Shown in pieces: positions 37,086 to 46,846 of a DNA stretch of 64,000 bases. Origin of the DNA: Myxacorys chilensis ATA2-1-KO14. GTDB lineage: Bacteria > Cyanobacteriota > Cyanobacteriia > Leptolyngbyales > Leptolyngbyaceae. Each line of letters starts with the position of its first letter. Position 1 is the stretch's first letter. The translations under genes and the position numbers were made by a program. The stretch lies in contig JAHHHP010000013.1 in assembly GCA_019359275.1 (NCBI GenBank), positions 28,296 through 92,295 of the forward strand, written 5' to 3'. The notes beneath the pieces were generated by a model. It was not told the origin of the DNA. It worked only from the letters and a program-made list of their open reading frames with translations, and ran no database searches.

Positions 37086-39470
37086 GTGAAAGAGCTTCGA
37101 GCTATCGGCGTAATGACCGCCGCTACGATCGCACTATTTGCCAGTCAGCCCGCATCGGCTGCCCCGACCCAAGTGAGCAATGTCCGGCTGAATCCGACGG
37201 GATCAGGGGTGGATGTTGTGCTAGAAACGCAAGGTGGCAACAAAGCGCCGCAAGTGTTTAATGTCAATCGGGGCAATACGTGGACGGCTTACGTTTTTAA
37301 TACTCAAATTGCTCAACCGTTTCAGCAAGCCAATCCTGCACCGGGAATTGCTTCGGTTTCGGTGAACGCGATCGGGGGTAATGGAATTCAAGTCGTGGTG
37401 GTGGGTAAGGCAGGAACACCAACAGGTCAGGTGGCAAGCCGCAATGCCCAAGGCGTGATTCTGAGTGTGGCGAGTACGGGCGGTGTGGCAACGGCTGGAA
37501 ACGGCAGCGTCGCTCAAGTGACTCCGACTGTGGCTCAAGCCGCTCCGGCTAAAGCTCCGGGCGCAGTGATGATGCAAATTACGCCTCGTCCGCCGTCAGG
37601 TACGCCAGTTACGCCGTTTGTGCCGACTGCTCAAGTTCAGCCGAGTGGCGCACCGTTTGTGCCGACTGCACCCGTTCCTCCCTTGTTGCCACGTGCGATC
37701 GCGCCTCCCGTGGGCGATCAATCGGTTGCAAACATCGATGCGTCTCCATCCGCGATCGACCTTGGAACGAATGAAAGAATTCCTCGCCTTGTCCTGCGCG
37801 ATGCTCCGGTAAGAGAGGTGTTAGCATTGCTAGCAAAAGCAGCAGGCTTAAACTTGGCATACAGTGAAGGGTCGAGTGGAGCCGCACCAGGAGCGAACGG
37901 AGCAGCAGCAAAATCTGGCGGTCCAACCATTTCACTTGATATTGAGAATGAAGCCGTTCAGGATGTCTTTAACTATGTGCTGCGGATTACTTGCGTTCCT
38001 GTAAGTGCACAGGGCGGAGCCGCAGGCGGAGGCGGACAGTGTGCAGCACTCGAAGCAAACCGAGTCGGACGAACTGTTTTTGTAGGAACTCGCCTCCCGG
38101 ATGAAGCGCGGAATTTGGTTTCTCGAACCATTCGTCTCAATCAGGTAAATACAACTGATGCAGCGGCGTTTTTGACGACTCAAGGCGCTGAAACTCAACG
38201 TCCATTTGAACAAATTCAGATTCAGACGGTTGGAGAGGGAGCGGCAGCAAGAACGATTGAGACGCGGACGCCAACGATTTTGGCACTGAGACCAACTGAG
38301 GGAACGGGTGCATTGGTGTTAAGAGGACTGTCGGTTTCGACTAACGACCGTCTCAATTCAATCACCCTAACTGGAGCGCCCAAGAAAGTAGAAATTGCTA
38401 CAAACCTTCTGACTCAGCTTGATGCCCGTAAACGTCAGGTGTCAGTTAACGTCAAGATTGTAGATATTAATCTACTGAAAACGGAGGACTTTAATACTAG
38501 TTTCTCGTTTGGCGTTGGTAACAACTTCTTTAGCGTAGACCAAGGAGCAGCAGTATTTAATTTTGGCTCTGTCAGACCGCCAACCAATGCAGAAGTTCGT
38601 AATGGATTGACTTCTGCCCCCGTTACTGGAAACTTGTTCCCGTCTGGTACAACCTTAAGTCCCTTTGTTCAAGAGAACAGCAATTCTCCTTTTGGTAATC
38701 CTGGAACTGGGGCACGTGCTCCCTTTGGTACGAATGGCAATCCCTTTGCACCTGGTCCAACTGCAATTAGTCCACCCACGATCGATGGCACAACAGGAAT
38801 TGTTACTGCACCAGGCACAGTTACTTACGGCTTACCTTCTTTGTTTCAGTTCCCTTCGAAATTCTTGTCTCGCTTACAGGCTCAAGTTATTAGCGGTAAT
38901 GCAAAGGTGCTATCAGATCCAACAGTTGTGGTTCAAGATGGCGAATCATCAAGTGTGCGTTTAACGAGTGAAGTTTTTGCAGGATTCAAGAGAAGCGCTC
39001 AGGTCAACGGTACGCAAAGTGCAACTATCGATGAACCAATCATCAAGGAAGCAGGATTAATTCTCAATATGCAAATTGATCGAATTGATGATAACGGCTT
39101 CGTTACCATGCGTGTTAATCCAGTGGTTTCCTCACCGGGATCGACTGTCCAAACTCCTCAAGGTCAAATCACATTAATCAATGGTCGAAGTGTGCAATCT
39201 GGGGCGATTCGAGTCCGGGACGGTCAGACACTGATTCTGTCTGGAATCATTCAGGAAACCGATCGCGCAACGGTCAGCAAGGTTCCGATTCTTGGTGATA
39301 TCCCGATTCTAGGTTCTCTATTTAGAAGCACGAATCGCAACAAGCAGCGTCAAGAAGTGATTGTAATGCTGACGCCAAGAATTATGGATGACAGCGATCG
39401 CTCTACTTACGGTTACGGCTATGTGCCGGGTAAAGAGGTGCGCGAGTTCATGCAACAGCAACAGCGCTAA
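37086..39470 (+). CDS. pilQ: Type IV pilus secretin PilQ
   Basis: Outer-membrane channel through which the pilus extends, also needed for DNA uptake. The N-terminal signal peptide ends near SQPASAAPT. An AMIN domain (about residues 28-110, TQVSNVRLNPTGSGVDVVLE) binds peptidoglycan. After a Pro/Ala linker come the secretin N-domains (RIPRLVLRDAPVREVLALLA) and the secretin domain (about residues 590-770) with GKVPILGDIPILGSLFR-like text reading VSKVPILGDIPILGSLFRST and RQEVIVMLTPRIM. The start is GTG. A strong terminator follows. Confidence 0.96.
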   Translation: MKELRAIGVMTAATIALFASQPASAAPTQVSNVRLNPTGSGVDVVLETQGGNKAPQVFNVNRGNTWTAYVFNTQIAQPFQQANPAPGIASVSVNAIGGNGIQVVVVGKAGTPTGQVASRNAQGVILSVASTGGVATAGNGSVAQVTPTVAQAAPAKAPGAVMMQITPRPPSGTPVTPFVPTAQVQPSGAPFVPTAPVPPLLPRAIAPPVGDQSVANIDASPSAIDLGTNERIPRLVLRDAPVREVLALLAKAAGLNLAYSEGSSGAAPGANGAAAKSGGPTISLDIENEAVQDVFNYVLRITCVPVSAQGGAAGGGGQCAALEANRVGRTVFVGTRLPDEARNLVSRTIRLNQVNTTDAAAFLTTQGAETQRPFEQIQIQTVGEGAAARTIETRTPTILALRPTEGTGALVLRGLSVSTNDRLNSITLTGAPKKVEIATNLLTQLDARKRQVSVNVKIVDINLLKTEDFNTSFSFGVGNNFFSVDQGAAVFNFGSVRPPTNAEVRNGLTSAPVTGNLFPSGTTLSPFVQENSNSPFGNPGTGARAPFGTNGNPFAPGPTAISPPTIDGTTGIVTAPGTVTYGLPSLFQFPSKFLSRLQAQVISGNAKVLSDPTVVVQDGESSSVRLTSEVFAGFKRSAQVNGTQSATIDEPIIKEAGLILNMQIDRIDDNGFVTMRVNPVVSSPGSTVQTPQGQITLINGRSVQSGAIRVRDGQTLILSGIIQETDRATVSKVPILGDIPILGSLFRSTNRNKQRQEVIVMLTPRIMDDSDRSTYGYGYVPGKEVREFMQQQQR

Positions 39471-39500
39471 TTGAGCTAGTCACGTTGTTATAGAGTCATT

Positions 39501-39533
39501 GCCGAGGCTTAGAACACTCTAAGCCTCGGCATT
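39501..39533 (+). terminator. Strong terminator of the pilMNOQ operon
   Basis: A 13-bp perfect stem GCCGAGGCTTAGA/TCTAAGCCTCGGC with loop ACAC is followed by ATTTTCTTT, 30 bases past the pilQ stop. Confidence 0.93.
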
Positions 39534-39553
39534 TTCTTTAAGGATGGGGTTGT

Positions 39554-39784
39554 GACCTCGGAGTTTCGAGTTCTGATCGCGGAGTTCCAGGTTCTGATCG
39601 CGGAGTTCCAGGTTCTGATCTCGAAGTTCCAGGTTTTGAACTCGGAGTTCCAGGTTTTGAACTCGGAGTTCCAGGTTTTGAACTCGGAGTTCCGGCTTCT
39701 GATCTCGAAGTTCCAGGTTTTGAACTCGAAAGGTCAAGCTCTGATCTCGGAGTTTCAAGTTCTGAACTCGGAAGGTCAAGCTCT
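39554..39784. repeat. Intergenic array of eleven 21-bp degenerate repeats
   Basis: Eleven 21-bp units line up without gaps. Most begin GATC(G/T)CG or GAACTCG and contain GAGTTCCAGGTT. They leave reading frames open on both strands (heptapeptides such as LIAEFQV on plus and LELRVQN on minus), which is a by-product of the period. No spacers occur, so it is not CRISPR. A partial twelfth unit trails to about 39805. Confidence 0.95.
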
Positions 39785-39998
39785 GAACCTGGACAGTTCT
39801 GAATTGCCGTCCGAACAAGGAGGCTTCAAACTAAACCTCCATGACTTGCTGTAATTCCTGCGCCTCATCATTTGATTGCAAGCGCTACAGAGAAACGATC
39901 GCGCAAATTCAACCACCACAAACCGCCCAAGTGCAGAAGTCTACCGAGCGGCAAGACTGGTATTCTTTCAGGCGTAACGTTTTGCTTTCTTTATCACT

Positions 39999-41243
39999 GT
40001 GTCATTTCTCCCGCGTCTACAGCGTCAGGTTTGGCTGCTTGCGTTTGGTCGGCTCCTCTCTCAAATCGGTACAGGATTCACGCTCTTCTATGCGCCAATT
40101 TTCTTTGTCAACCAAGTCGGTCTCTCGGCAACCGCTGTTGGTCTCGGCATTGGCAGCGCTTCCATCTCTGGCATGGTTGGACGGGCACTCGGCGGCAGCT
40201 TTGCCGACTCAAAATTTTGGGGGCGCAGACGCACGTTACTACTGTCAGCAGCGATTTCTGCGATCGCATCATTCTCACTCGCGGCGGCTTACAATTTTCC
40301 CACTTTTGTTCTCGGTAATCTTTTAGTTGGACTTGGAACCGGAATCTATTGGCCCGCGACCGAAGCGGTTGTTGCAGACCTGACAACACCCGATCAGCGC
40401 AATGAAGCTTACTCAATTACTCGTTTATGCGATTCGTTGGGGTTAGGCATTGGCGTTGTCCTCGGTGGAGCACTAATCAGCTCTACCGGACTCTATCGAT
40501 TACTGTTTGTGATCGATGGCATTTCATTTATTGTGTTTCTAGGCGTCATCTATTTTGCGATCGCAGAAACGAATCGCACCTTTAGCAAAGAATCTCAACT
40601 GAGTGGTTGGAAAATTGCGCTGAGCGATCGCAGGCTGTTGATTTATGCGATTGCCAATACGATGTTTACGACATACATTGTGCAGATCGATAGCGCGTTG
40701 CCGCTCTACTTTAGTAACTTCGTTCGGGTTAACGGCACTGATCGAGGATTTGAACCCTCAACCATTAGCGCTTTGTTTACGTGGCATCTAGCGCTGTCGG
40801 TTTTAGTGCAGCTTCCCATTGCTCGTATCCTCAACCGCTGGCGACGATCGCAAGTGCTTATCATATCCGCCACCTTTTGGAGTGCTGGATTTCTGCTGAT
40901 TTGGCTCACCGGAGTTTCAACCCAAGGAAATTTAGTGTGGGCCGCGATCTCGCTTAGTGTATTAGCCTGTGCGATCGTTACTTACACGCCCTCTGCATCG
41001 TCTCTCGTCGTTGAGTTAGCTCCCGAATCCTTACGCGGCGTTTACCTCGGCATCAACTCTCAGTGCTGGGCAGCAGGTTATCTGATCGGGCCTCCCCTCG
41101 GCGGTTGGGCACTCGATCAAACCCGCACTATTGCCAATGGATACTGGTTAGTGTTGATGGGCAGCGTTGCGATCGCGGTCGGAATTTTGCGATCGTTGGA
41201 TACAATGATGATTCGCAACAGCGAAAATTCCAGTACAAATTAA
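39999..41243 (+). CDS. Major facilitator superfamily transporter
   Basis: Twelve-helix carrier of the MFS drug-efflux-like group. It has FGRLLSQIGTGFTLFYAPIF at helix 1, the loop-2 signature GRALGGSFADSKFWGRRRTL, helix 4 LGNLLVGLGTGIYWPATEAV, and a matching second half (RGVYLGINSQCWAAGYLIGP). Substrate is unknown. The start is GTG (MSFLPRLQRQVW); longer open frames upstream belong to other frames. Confidence 0.9.
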   Translation: MSFLPRLQRQVWLLAFGRLLSQIGTGFTLFYAPIFFVNQVGLSATAVGLGIGSASISGMVGRALGGSFADSKFWGRRRTLLLSAAISAIASFSLAAAYNFPTFVLGNLLVGLGTGIYWPATEAVVADLTTPDQRNEAYSITRLCDSLGLGIGVVLGGALISSTGLYRLLFVIDGISFIVFLGVIYFAIAETNRTFSKESQLSGWKIALSDRRLLIYAIANTMFTTYIVQIDSALPLYFSNFVRVNGTDRGFEPSTISALFTWHLALSVLVQLPIARILNRWRRSQVLIISATFWSAGFLLIWLTGVSTQGNLVWAAISLSVLACAIVTYTPSASSLVVELAPESLRGVYLGINSQCWAAGYLIGPPLGGWALDQTRTIANGYWLVLMGSVAIAVGILRSLDTMMIRNSENSSTN

Positions 41244-41323
41244 TTAGGATGAATTCAAAGCTTTGCAATCCTCTTGAGATTTAGCAGAGCCTATTTAATC
41301 TTCTAACGCGCCATGTTCAAAAA

Positions 41324-42559
41324 ATGTTCAAAAGCCGCTTGCTTCTCAGCCTAACTGCCTTCATCATTAGCTTCTTCATCGGTCTGCTCACGGCGAGAGA
41401 CTTTAACAAAGCCTTGCTCACGGGAGGCATCACCGTTGTTGCTAGTTTAATCGGTGCTGCCGCCACAGAAGGACGTTACCGCAATGCTTTAAGTCAACGC
41501 GGCGAGGAATTAAAATCTCACATTCGGGCACTCCAACGCAGACGCGCAGAGGCTTACGAAGCGCTGGTGATCATGACATCAGAACGCGATCAAATTGCTA
41601 ATAGCCTCAACTCGATGCAAACGCAGCTACGCAATTTGCAGATCCAAAGCTCTAACCTGTGGAAGCAAAAAGAAGAACTCAGTTGGAATCTTGGCACATC
41701 CGAACCGTCGCCCACGGCGAATCAAATGTATGGGCTGCAAGTCAGAATCAAAGAACTTGAACAAAAAGAAGCAGAGTTGAATCATTCTCTCTCTGCCACG
41801 CTTTCTGCCAAACAACGCGCCGAGCTTGCCCTCAAAACAAACCAAGCAGAACTAAACCAACTCCAAGCCCAACTGCTCGAACATGCCAACCGCAAAGACA
41901 GCCTTGCCAAAGAAATCGCGGCCTTGACCGCTCAAAAGCAGCAGCTAGAAGTAGAACTCGTCTCCCTGCAACCGAGAGTGATCGATCTAGAGCGCTACCG
42001 CACCGAGCTGAACCAGTTTTTAGCCTCTGCCGAACCAAAGCGGCAACAGGTTGAAAATAGTTCGCGATCGCTTCAAGGCGCGATTGAGCAACTGCAAGTG
42101 CAAATTTCGTCGCTGCACGGCGAATTGGGTCAACTCGAAACCCAGATTTTAGAACGGCGCGACCAGAAAGACATGCTCGATCAAGAGTTAGCCGCGCTCA
42201 AAGGAGAACTAAGTACTTCAGAAAAAGTGATAGCCGCCGATTCACCCGAACCTCAAACTAGCCAAATTCCTGAAGCCGGTTTGCCAACAATGGATTGGAT
42301 GAATTTTTTCAATCAACTCCCCGATCCTGAATTTAAAGCCTTGATTGCGATCGCAGAGCACTCCAACCCTAGCCCTGCCCTCAAGCAAATTTCGGAAGAT
42401 CACCTGACGATGCCAGAGCTACTGATCGACTCGATCAACGAGCGAGCAATGGATACGGTTGGAGATTTGGTCATCGATCCCAGTGCTAACACTCCGATCG
42501 TTGCTCCAGAATATGTAGAGACGATTCACTATTTGCTAGAAAGTCTACGAAAGTCCTAA
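41324..42559 (+). CDS. Membrane-anchored coiled-coil protein, unknown
   Basis: Two hydrophobic N-terminal stretches (LLLSLTAFIISFFIGLLTA and ALLTGGITVVASLIGAAATE) are followed by about 250 residues of heptad-rich coiled coil (ALQRRRAEAYEALVIMTSER, LQVQISSLHGELGQLETQIL). A small C-terminal domain (LPDPEFKALIAIAEHSNPSP, VVAPEYVETIHYLLESL-like end) closes it. This resembles scaffold or tethering proteins of cyanobacteria without a known role. A near-duplicate of the start sequence (ATGTTCAAAA) lies 11 bases upstream, out of frame. Confidence 0.8.
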   Translation: MFKSRLLLSLTAFIISFFIGLLTARDFNKALLTGGITVVASLIGAAATEGRYRNALSQRGEELKSHIRALQRRRAEAYEALVIMTSERDQIANSLNSMQTQLRNLQIQSSNLWKQKEELSWNLGTSEPSPTANQMYGLQVRIKELEQKEAELNHSLSATLSAKQRAELALKTNQAELNQLQAQLLEHANRKDSLAKEIAALTAQKQQLEVELVSLQPRVIDLERYRTELNQFLASAEPKRQQVENSSRSLQGAIEQLQVQISSLHGELGQLETQILERRDQKDMLDQELAALKGELSTSEKVIAADSPEPQTSQIPEAGLPTMDWMNFFNQLPDPEFKALIAIAEHSNPSPALKQISEDHLTMPELLIDSINERAMDTVGDLVIDPSANTPIVAPEYVETIHYLLESLRKS

Positions 42560-42576
42560 CGTCAGTTACACGGAAG

Positions 42577-43386
42577 TTACAAGCGCTTCTTCAATAGCAG
42601 CGCTCCTGCCCCGACCGTTAGAAGCGCGATCGCGGCAGACGGCTCTGGAACCTGCTCTCGCTCTACGACTTGTCCCGATGCCCGGATCAAAAAGTTTCCA
42701 TCGCTGTAGAGCGTGGGTGTGAGCACACTGTAGTTGTAGTCAGTACGTTGCGGAAAGAACGGATTAAACGCAATGTAAGACTGATTTTTGGAATTGGGTT
42801 GGTTATCGCGATCGAGTTTATCTAGCGCTGCCGGAAACTGTCCTTGGAGTTGCCCTGGCAACAGCGCTCCGACATAAAACTTCTTGCCCTGAATTTGGGC
42901 TGGAGTGTCGAATTTAATATCGAAAAAAGAATCCGTTCCTGGAGCGCTAATCTGAGCGTCTTGCTGTGTCAGAAGGTTGAGCTTGCCATCCCCATTTTCT
43001 TCATAGATCAGCACCTTAGCCATCAATCCTTCAGTTAAGCCGCTTTGGGGCAACTTTTGCTTTGTGCAGGGATCGGTTGCGGCAGGCGTTCCCCAAGCGA
43101 TCGACACCGAATCAATTAGGTTAGCGCTATCAATCACATCGAATTGATTCAGCCAGATGAAATCTGAAATTGGAGCACCATTGTTTAACGTACAGTTCGT
43201 GTCTGAGATGCCCACACCTGATTCGCTTTGTCCATCGTCAAGTTGATATAGCACTGAAGCCTGAGCGCCAGATGCAGTCAGTACGATCGCGGTAGTCATC
43301 ACCCCTAGCACAGGCTCAAAAAGAACCGTTCTCAGATGAGCAAAGCGGCTTAAGGGCGCTAACGTACTGGCAAATCGCTGAATCAT
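42577..43386 (-). CDS. PEP-CTERM sorting-signal exported protein
   Basis: Secreted protein with an N-terminal hydrophobic signal (VLGVMTTAIVLTASGAQASV) and a C-terminal PEP-CTERM sorting signal: VPEPSAAIALL, then a hydrophobic helix and the basic end KKRL. PEP-CTERM proteins are processed by an exosortase, usually in exopolysaccharide-producing bacteria. The middle (LYQLDDGQSESGVGISDTNC) is an unassigned beta-rich domain. I chose the ATG at 43386; 21 more codons upstream are open. Confidence 0.8.
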   Translation of the reverse strand: MIQRFASTLAPLSRFAHLRTVLFEPVLGVMTTAIVLTASGAQASVLYQLDDGQSESGVGISDTNCTLNNGAPISDFIWLNQFDVIDSANLIDSVSIAWGTPAATDPCTKQKLPQSGLTEGLMAKVLIYEENGDGKLNLLTQQDAQISAPGTDSFFDIKFDTPAQIQGKKFYVGALLPGQLQGQFPAALDKLDRDNQPNSKNQSYIAFNPFFPQRTDYNYSVLTPTLYSDGNFLIRASGQVVEREQVPEPSAAIALLTVGAGALLLKKRL

Positions 43387-43969
43387 GAAGCTACATTCTC
43401 CCAAGCACAGTGACCTAGTTTTCAAGAAGGCATTCAGTATTACGAACATACTGGCGAAATTTCCGGAGGAATTGTAAGTTTATACAAGCAATTTCACCGA
43501 GGCTTCATAAAGCTTTTTAAATGCTCTAGGTCATTCTACCGAAGTAATAAGTGTTACGTAGCAAAATCAAGCTATTTTTCAAAGAATCCTGATATTTAGG
43601 ACCGTAGAGAAGTAACACCTAAGTAAGCGTTGAGAATCATTGAAGCATTCTTTACTTATATACTCATACGGTCCTGCTGATCTTACTTTTAATTATATGA
43701 ATTGATAGTGATGCTTAATGCAATTCAATATGCAATTCAATGTAGTCAGGTGAATCATGTTAATCGAGTGAATCATGCTTTTGGCAATGCTTCATGAGAA
43801 GGAATAAAAGCCATAAAAAATAAACTATTTATTGAATAGACGATTTAGAGGGCAAATTGAGAATTCCTCACCCTCGTTGATCAAACCTCATCGAACAGTG
43901 CTACCCTAACGTCTATTTGGAACCAGATCGGAACCAAAATCGCTCCTATTATTGACGCCTCATTGCACT
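43387..43969. other. 580-bp intergenic region with minor repeats
   Basis: AT-rich DNA between divergent genes. TGCAATTCAAT appears twice near 43718-43742 and GTGAATCATG twice near 43750-43777. I see no gene or RNA. Confidence 0.5.
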
Positions 43970-45298
43970 ATGCCTAAACTTCCCAAACGCATCTCTACAG
44001 CTTTAATCAACGCCCTCGGTGCAGGCGTTGTTCCGCGATCGGGACTAGAACATCTTGCCGTGGGTCGAGAGCAGGAACTCGCCACGATCCTGCAAGATTT
44101 GGAGCATGTAGCAGCAGGCGGAGCCTCGTTTCGATTTGTGGTAGGACGCTACGGCGCAGGAAAAAGCTTTACTCTACAACTGATTCGGAGTGCAGCGATG
44201 GAGCAAGGCTTTGTCGTCGCCGATGCCGATATTACGTCAGAGCGTCGCCTTTCTGGGAGCAATGGTGCAGGAGTAGCCACTTACCGTGAACTCATGCATC
44301 ATCTTGCAACTAAAAGCCGACCCGATGGCGGCGCGTTAGCCACAATTCTGGAGCGCTGGATTGCTGCCATTCAAACCCAAGTCGCGCAGGACACAGGCAA
44401 AAAGCCCAACGATGAGGGCTTTGATCAGCACGTTGAGGATCGCATTCGTGAAGTCACTCAAGATGTTTCAGATCTCGTCAATGGCTTTGACTTTGCGACG
44501 GTAATCATTGCCTATTGGTCAGGGTATCGGACGGGTAACGACGACAAGAAAGAAGCGGCGTTGCGCTGGCTGCGAGGCGAGTTTTCGACAAAGACAGAAG
44601 CGAAAGCGGCGTTAGGCGTACGAGCAATTATCGATGATGACACTTGGTACGACTACATTAAATTATTCGCAAGATTTGTCGCCGATCTCGACTACAAAGG
44701 GCTGCTGATTATTCTGGATGAAGTGATTCACCTGTTTAAAATTTCGACGACCGTTTCTCGCCAGAATAATTACGATAAATTGCTCGCGATGTTTAATGAC
44801 GCGATGCAAGGCAAAGTAAAGTATTTAGGAACCTTGATCGGAGGGACGCCTCAGTTTCTGGAAGATCCCCGGCGAGGACTTTACAGCGATCCGGCATGGC
44901 AACGCCGCACCGCACAAAGCCGATTTACAACCCAAGCTGGCGTAGCGGATGCTATTGCGCCTGTGATTCGTTTAGAACCATTGCAAGATGAGGATGTGAT
45001 CGAACTGCTGAGACGTCTTGCTGCGCTCCACCGAGACCACCATGAGTACACTTGGACAGTAACGACGCCAGACTTGCAGACGTTTGTTAAGGTATTACGA
45101 GATCGCGCTGGAGCAGAAACTTACCTGACTCCTGGTGAAGTAGTTCGAGACTTCATGGCAGTGCTAAACGTTCTGCACCAAAATCCTAATCTCACCTTGA
45201 ACGAATTGCTCAACAGCCAAAGCTTTCAAACTACAAAACCTGCGACCAAAGGCCCGCAGGTTGAAACCGATAGCGAATTTGCAGAATTCACCGTGTGA
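43970..45298 (+). CDS. BREX/DUF2791-type P-loop ATPase, orphan
   Basis: ATP-binding protein of the DUF2791 family, related to BrxD of BREX phage defence and to ATPases found with TerB-domain proteins and helicases. Seen: ALGAGVVPRSGLEHLAVGRE, then FRFVVGRYGAGKSFTLQLIR (Walker A), then VADADITSERRLSGSNGAGV and ATYRELMHHLATKSRPDGGA, and the Walker B LLIILDEVIHLF. No BREX methylase (PglX), BrxL, helicase or TerB gene lies beside it; the next gene is a cupin on the other strand. The ATG is preferred over a TTG 18 bases upstream. Function alone is unknown; nucleic-acid handling is inferred. Confidence 0.85.
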   Translation: MPKLPKRISTALINALGAGVVPRSGLEHLAVGREQELATILQDLEHVAAGGASFRFVVGRYGAGKSFTLQLIRSAAMEQGFVVADADITSERRLSGSNGAGVATYRELMHHLATKSRPDGGALATILERWIAAIQTQVAQDTGKKPNDEGFDQHVEDRIREVTQDVSDLVNGFDFATVIIAYWSGYRTGNDDKKEAALRWLRGEFSTKTEAKAALGVRAIIDDDTWYDYIKLFARFVADLDYKGLLIILDEVIHLFKISTTVSRQNNYDKLLAMFNDAMQGKVKYLGTLIGGTPQFLEDPRRGLYSDPAWQRRTAQSRFTTQAGVADAIAPVIRLEPLQDEDVIELLRRLAALHRDHHEYTWTVTTPDLQTFVKVLRDRAGAETYLTPGEVVRDFMAVLNVLHQNPNLTLNELLNSQSFQTTKPATKGPQVETDSEFAEFTV

Positions 45299-45332
45299 TA
45301 CGATTCGCCTAGCGTGGCTCAAAACGATTCGC

Positions 45333-45671
45333 TTAGCGAAGCTCGACGCGATCGCCATGACTTGGCGGTTGGGAAATCACGAGAAATTCTAACTCCTGGT
45401 CAGACTCATTCAGCAATTGATGCAGACAATTGCTCGGAACTTCTGCCCCTTGCTGTGCTTGTAGAATTTCACGTTTTCCGTCAATGTCAAGAGTTGCAGT
45501 TCCGCGTAGGACGAAGAAGAACTGATGAGCGTGATGGTGAAAATGCCGGACTTCAGACGTTCCAGGAGGCATTCGCTCGTGAATAACGCTTAACTGATCG
45601 CAGCTCACTAAATGCCAGCCATCGCATTGATTACCCCAAACGTAATGCTCAGCCGTTTCCTTGCTAATCAT
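45333..45671 (-). CDS. Cupin-domain protein
   Basis: A 112-residue single-cupin protein. HFHHHAHQFFFVLRGTATLD gives the first cupin motif with metal-binding His and Glu-equivalent positions, and GAEVPSNCLHQLLNESDQEL gives the second. Such proteins range from isomerases to metal-dependent dioxygenases and sensors; nothing here narrows it. Confidence 0.88.
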   Translation of the reverse strand: MISKETAEHYVWGNQCDGWHLVSCDQLSVIHERMPPGTSEVRHFHHHAHQFFFVLRGTATLDIDGKREILQAQQGAEVPSNCLHQLLNESDQELEFLVISQPPSHGDRVELR

Positions 45672-45784
45672 GTTTGTGATAGGAAATATGCGCTATTAGC
45701 ACCAATGAACTATTCATAATGAATAAACCTGCGATCGTTGGTGAAAACATACACATGATGTCTTTACCAACGATCGCATCCAAC

Positions 45785-46630
45785 CTAAACCGAATCCGGT
45801 GGCAACACGACTCGCTTCGCTAAACCTAACGATCGCAGAACCTGAATTGCCCACCACGTCACGTCGATTTCCCACCATTTCCAGCCCGCTTTCGCCACAT
45901 TGGGATGGGCATGATGATTATTGTGCCAGCCTTCACCGTAGGTCAAAAGCGCCGCCCACCAAAGGTTTCGAGAATTATCGTCTGAGTCAAACGTGCGGTA
46001 GCCCGTCATATGGGTTGCCGAGTTGATCAGCCAGGTGCTGTGCCACAGAAACACGGCGCGTAGGACTAAACCGTAGACAACAAACGACCAGCCACCCAGC
46101 AAGTAGAGAACTACGCCCAACGGAATCTGTAGCAGCAAGAAGTAACGATCGAGCCACCGATAGAAGCCATCTCGCTCCAAATCGGGTGCAAATTTTTTGT
46201 AAGAATCGTAGTCAAAAAACTTCGGTCGCGGGTAGAGTACCCAAAGCATATGACTCCACCAAAATCCGCGCTTTGACGAGTACGGGTCGTTGTCTATGTC
46301 TTCTGTGTGCAAGTGGTGCATCCGGTGTCCAGCGACCCAAAAAATCGGTCCGCCCTGCATGGCGATTGCGCCAATAAATACAATGATGTATTCCAGCCAT
46401 TTTGGAACTTGTAAGCTACGATGCGTAAGCAGGCGGTGATAGCCCAAACAAATTCCAATACTGCCCGTTAGCCAATGTAGTGCGATCGCGACGCCCAACG
46501 CCGACCAGGAAAAAAACCACGGAGCTAACAATGCCAGCGCGTGAAATGCGCCAAAGAACGCCACATTTAACCAACGTATCGATAACGCTGGCTCACACGA
46601 AGGAACTGTTTGATGAGAAATAGAAGTCAT
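45785..46630 (-). CDS. Delta-9-type fatty acid desaturase
   Basis: Membrane di-iron desaturase that puts a cis double bond into acyl chains of membrane lipids. All three histidine boxes are present: HRLLTH, HRMHH (in VAGHRMHHLHTEDIDNDPYS) and HNNHH (in EGWHNNHHAHPNVAKAGWKW). The fold resembles cyanobacterial DesC enzymes that act on carbon 9. The ATG at 46630 follows AAGGATGTTC, a better ribosome site than that of the ATG two codons earlier. It is divergent from a TetR-type gene, with paired palindromes between them that may control both. Confidence 0.92.
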   Translation of the reverse strand: MTSISHQTVPSCEPALSIRWLNVAFFGAFHALALLAPWFFSWSALGVAIALHWLTGSIGICLGYHRLLTHRSLQVPKWLEYIIVFIGAIAMQGGPIFWVAGHRMHHLHTEDIDNDPYSSKRGFWWSHMLWVLYPRPKFFDYDSYKKFAPDLERDGFYRWLDRYFLLLQIPLGVVLYLLGGWSFVVYGLVLRAVFLWHSTWLINSATHMTGYRTFDSDDNSRNLWWAALLTYGEGWHNNHHAHPNVAKAGWKWWEIDVTWWAIQVLRSLGLAKRVVLPPDSV

Positions 46631-46800
46631 GAACATCCTTTACTGAATGGATCTACTGAGTGGATCAACTTTCATCAGCACCGCAATCGATCATAAAACC
46701 AATCGTAAAACAAAGGATCAATCCACTGTGCTGATAGTTCTCCTCCTTCACACCTCTTGTTGGACGCCACTACAGAATCCAGATACAGTAGATGAGAAGA

Positions 46801-46817
46801 TGCAAGTGTCGCTTGCA
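46801..46817. promoter_or_regulatory. Distal 17-bp palindrome, candidate TetR operator
   Basis: TGCAAGTGTCGCTTGCA is symmetric except at one position. It is the near copy of the perfect palindrome at 46847 and lies between the divergent desaturase and TetR genes. Confidence 0.7.
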
Positions 46818-46846
46818 ATTCTAGCTTAACAACCTTTGTTTATTCG

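Noticed and set aside
39554..39784. CRISPR array
   Set aside because: The units touch each other with no unique spacers, and no cas genes are near.
39552..39854. Open reading frames on both strands across the 21-bp array
   Set aside because: A gap-free period of 21 keeps any stop-free frame open on both strands; neither product resembles a protein family.
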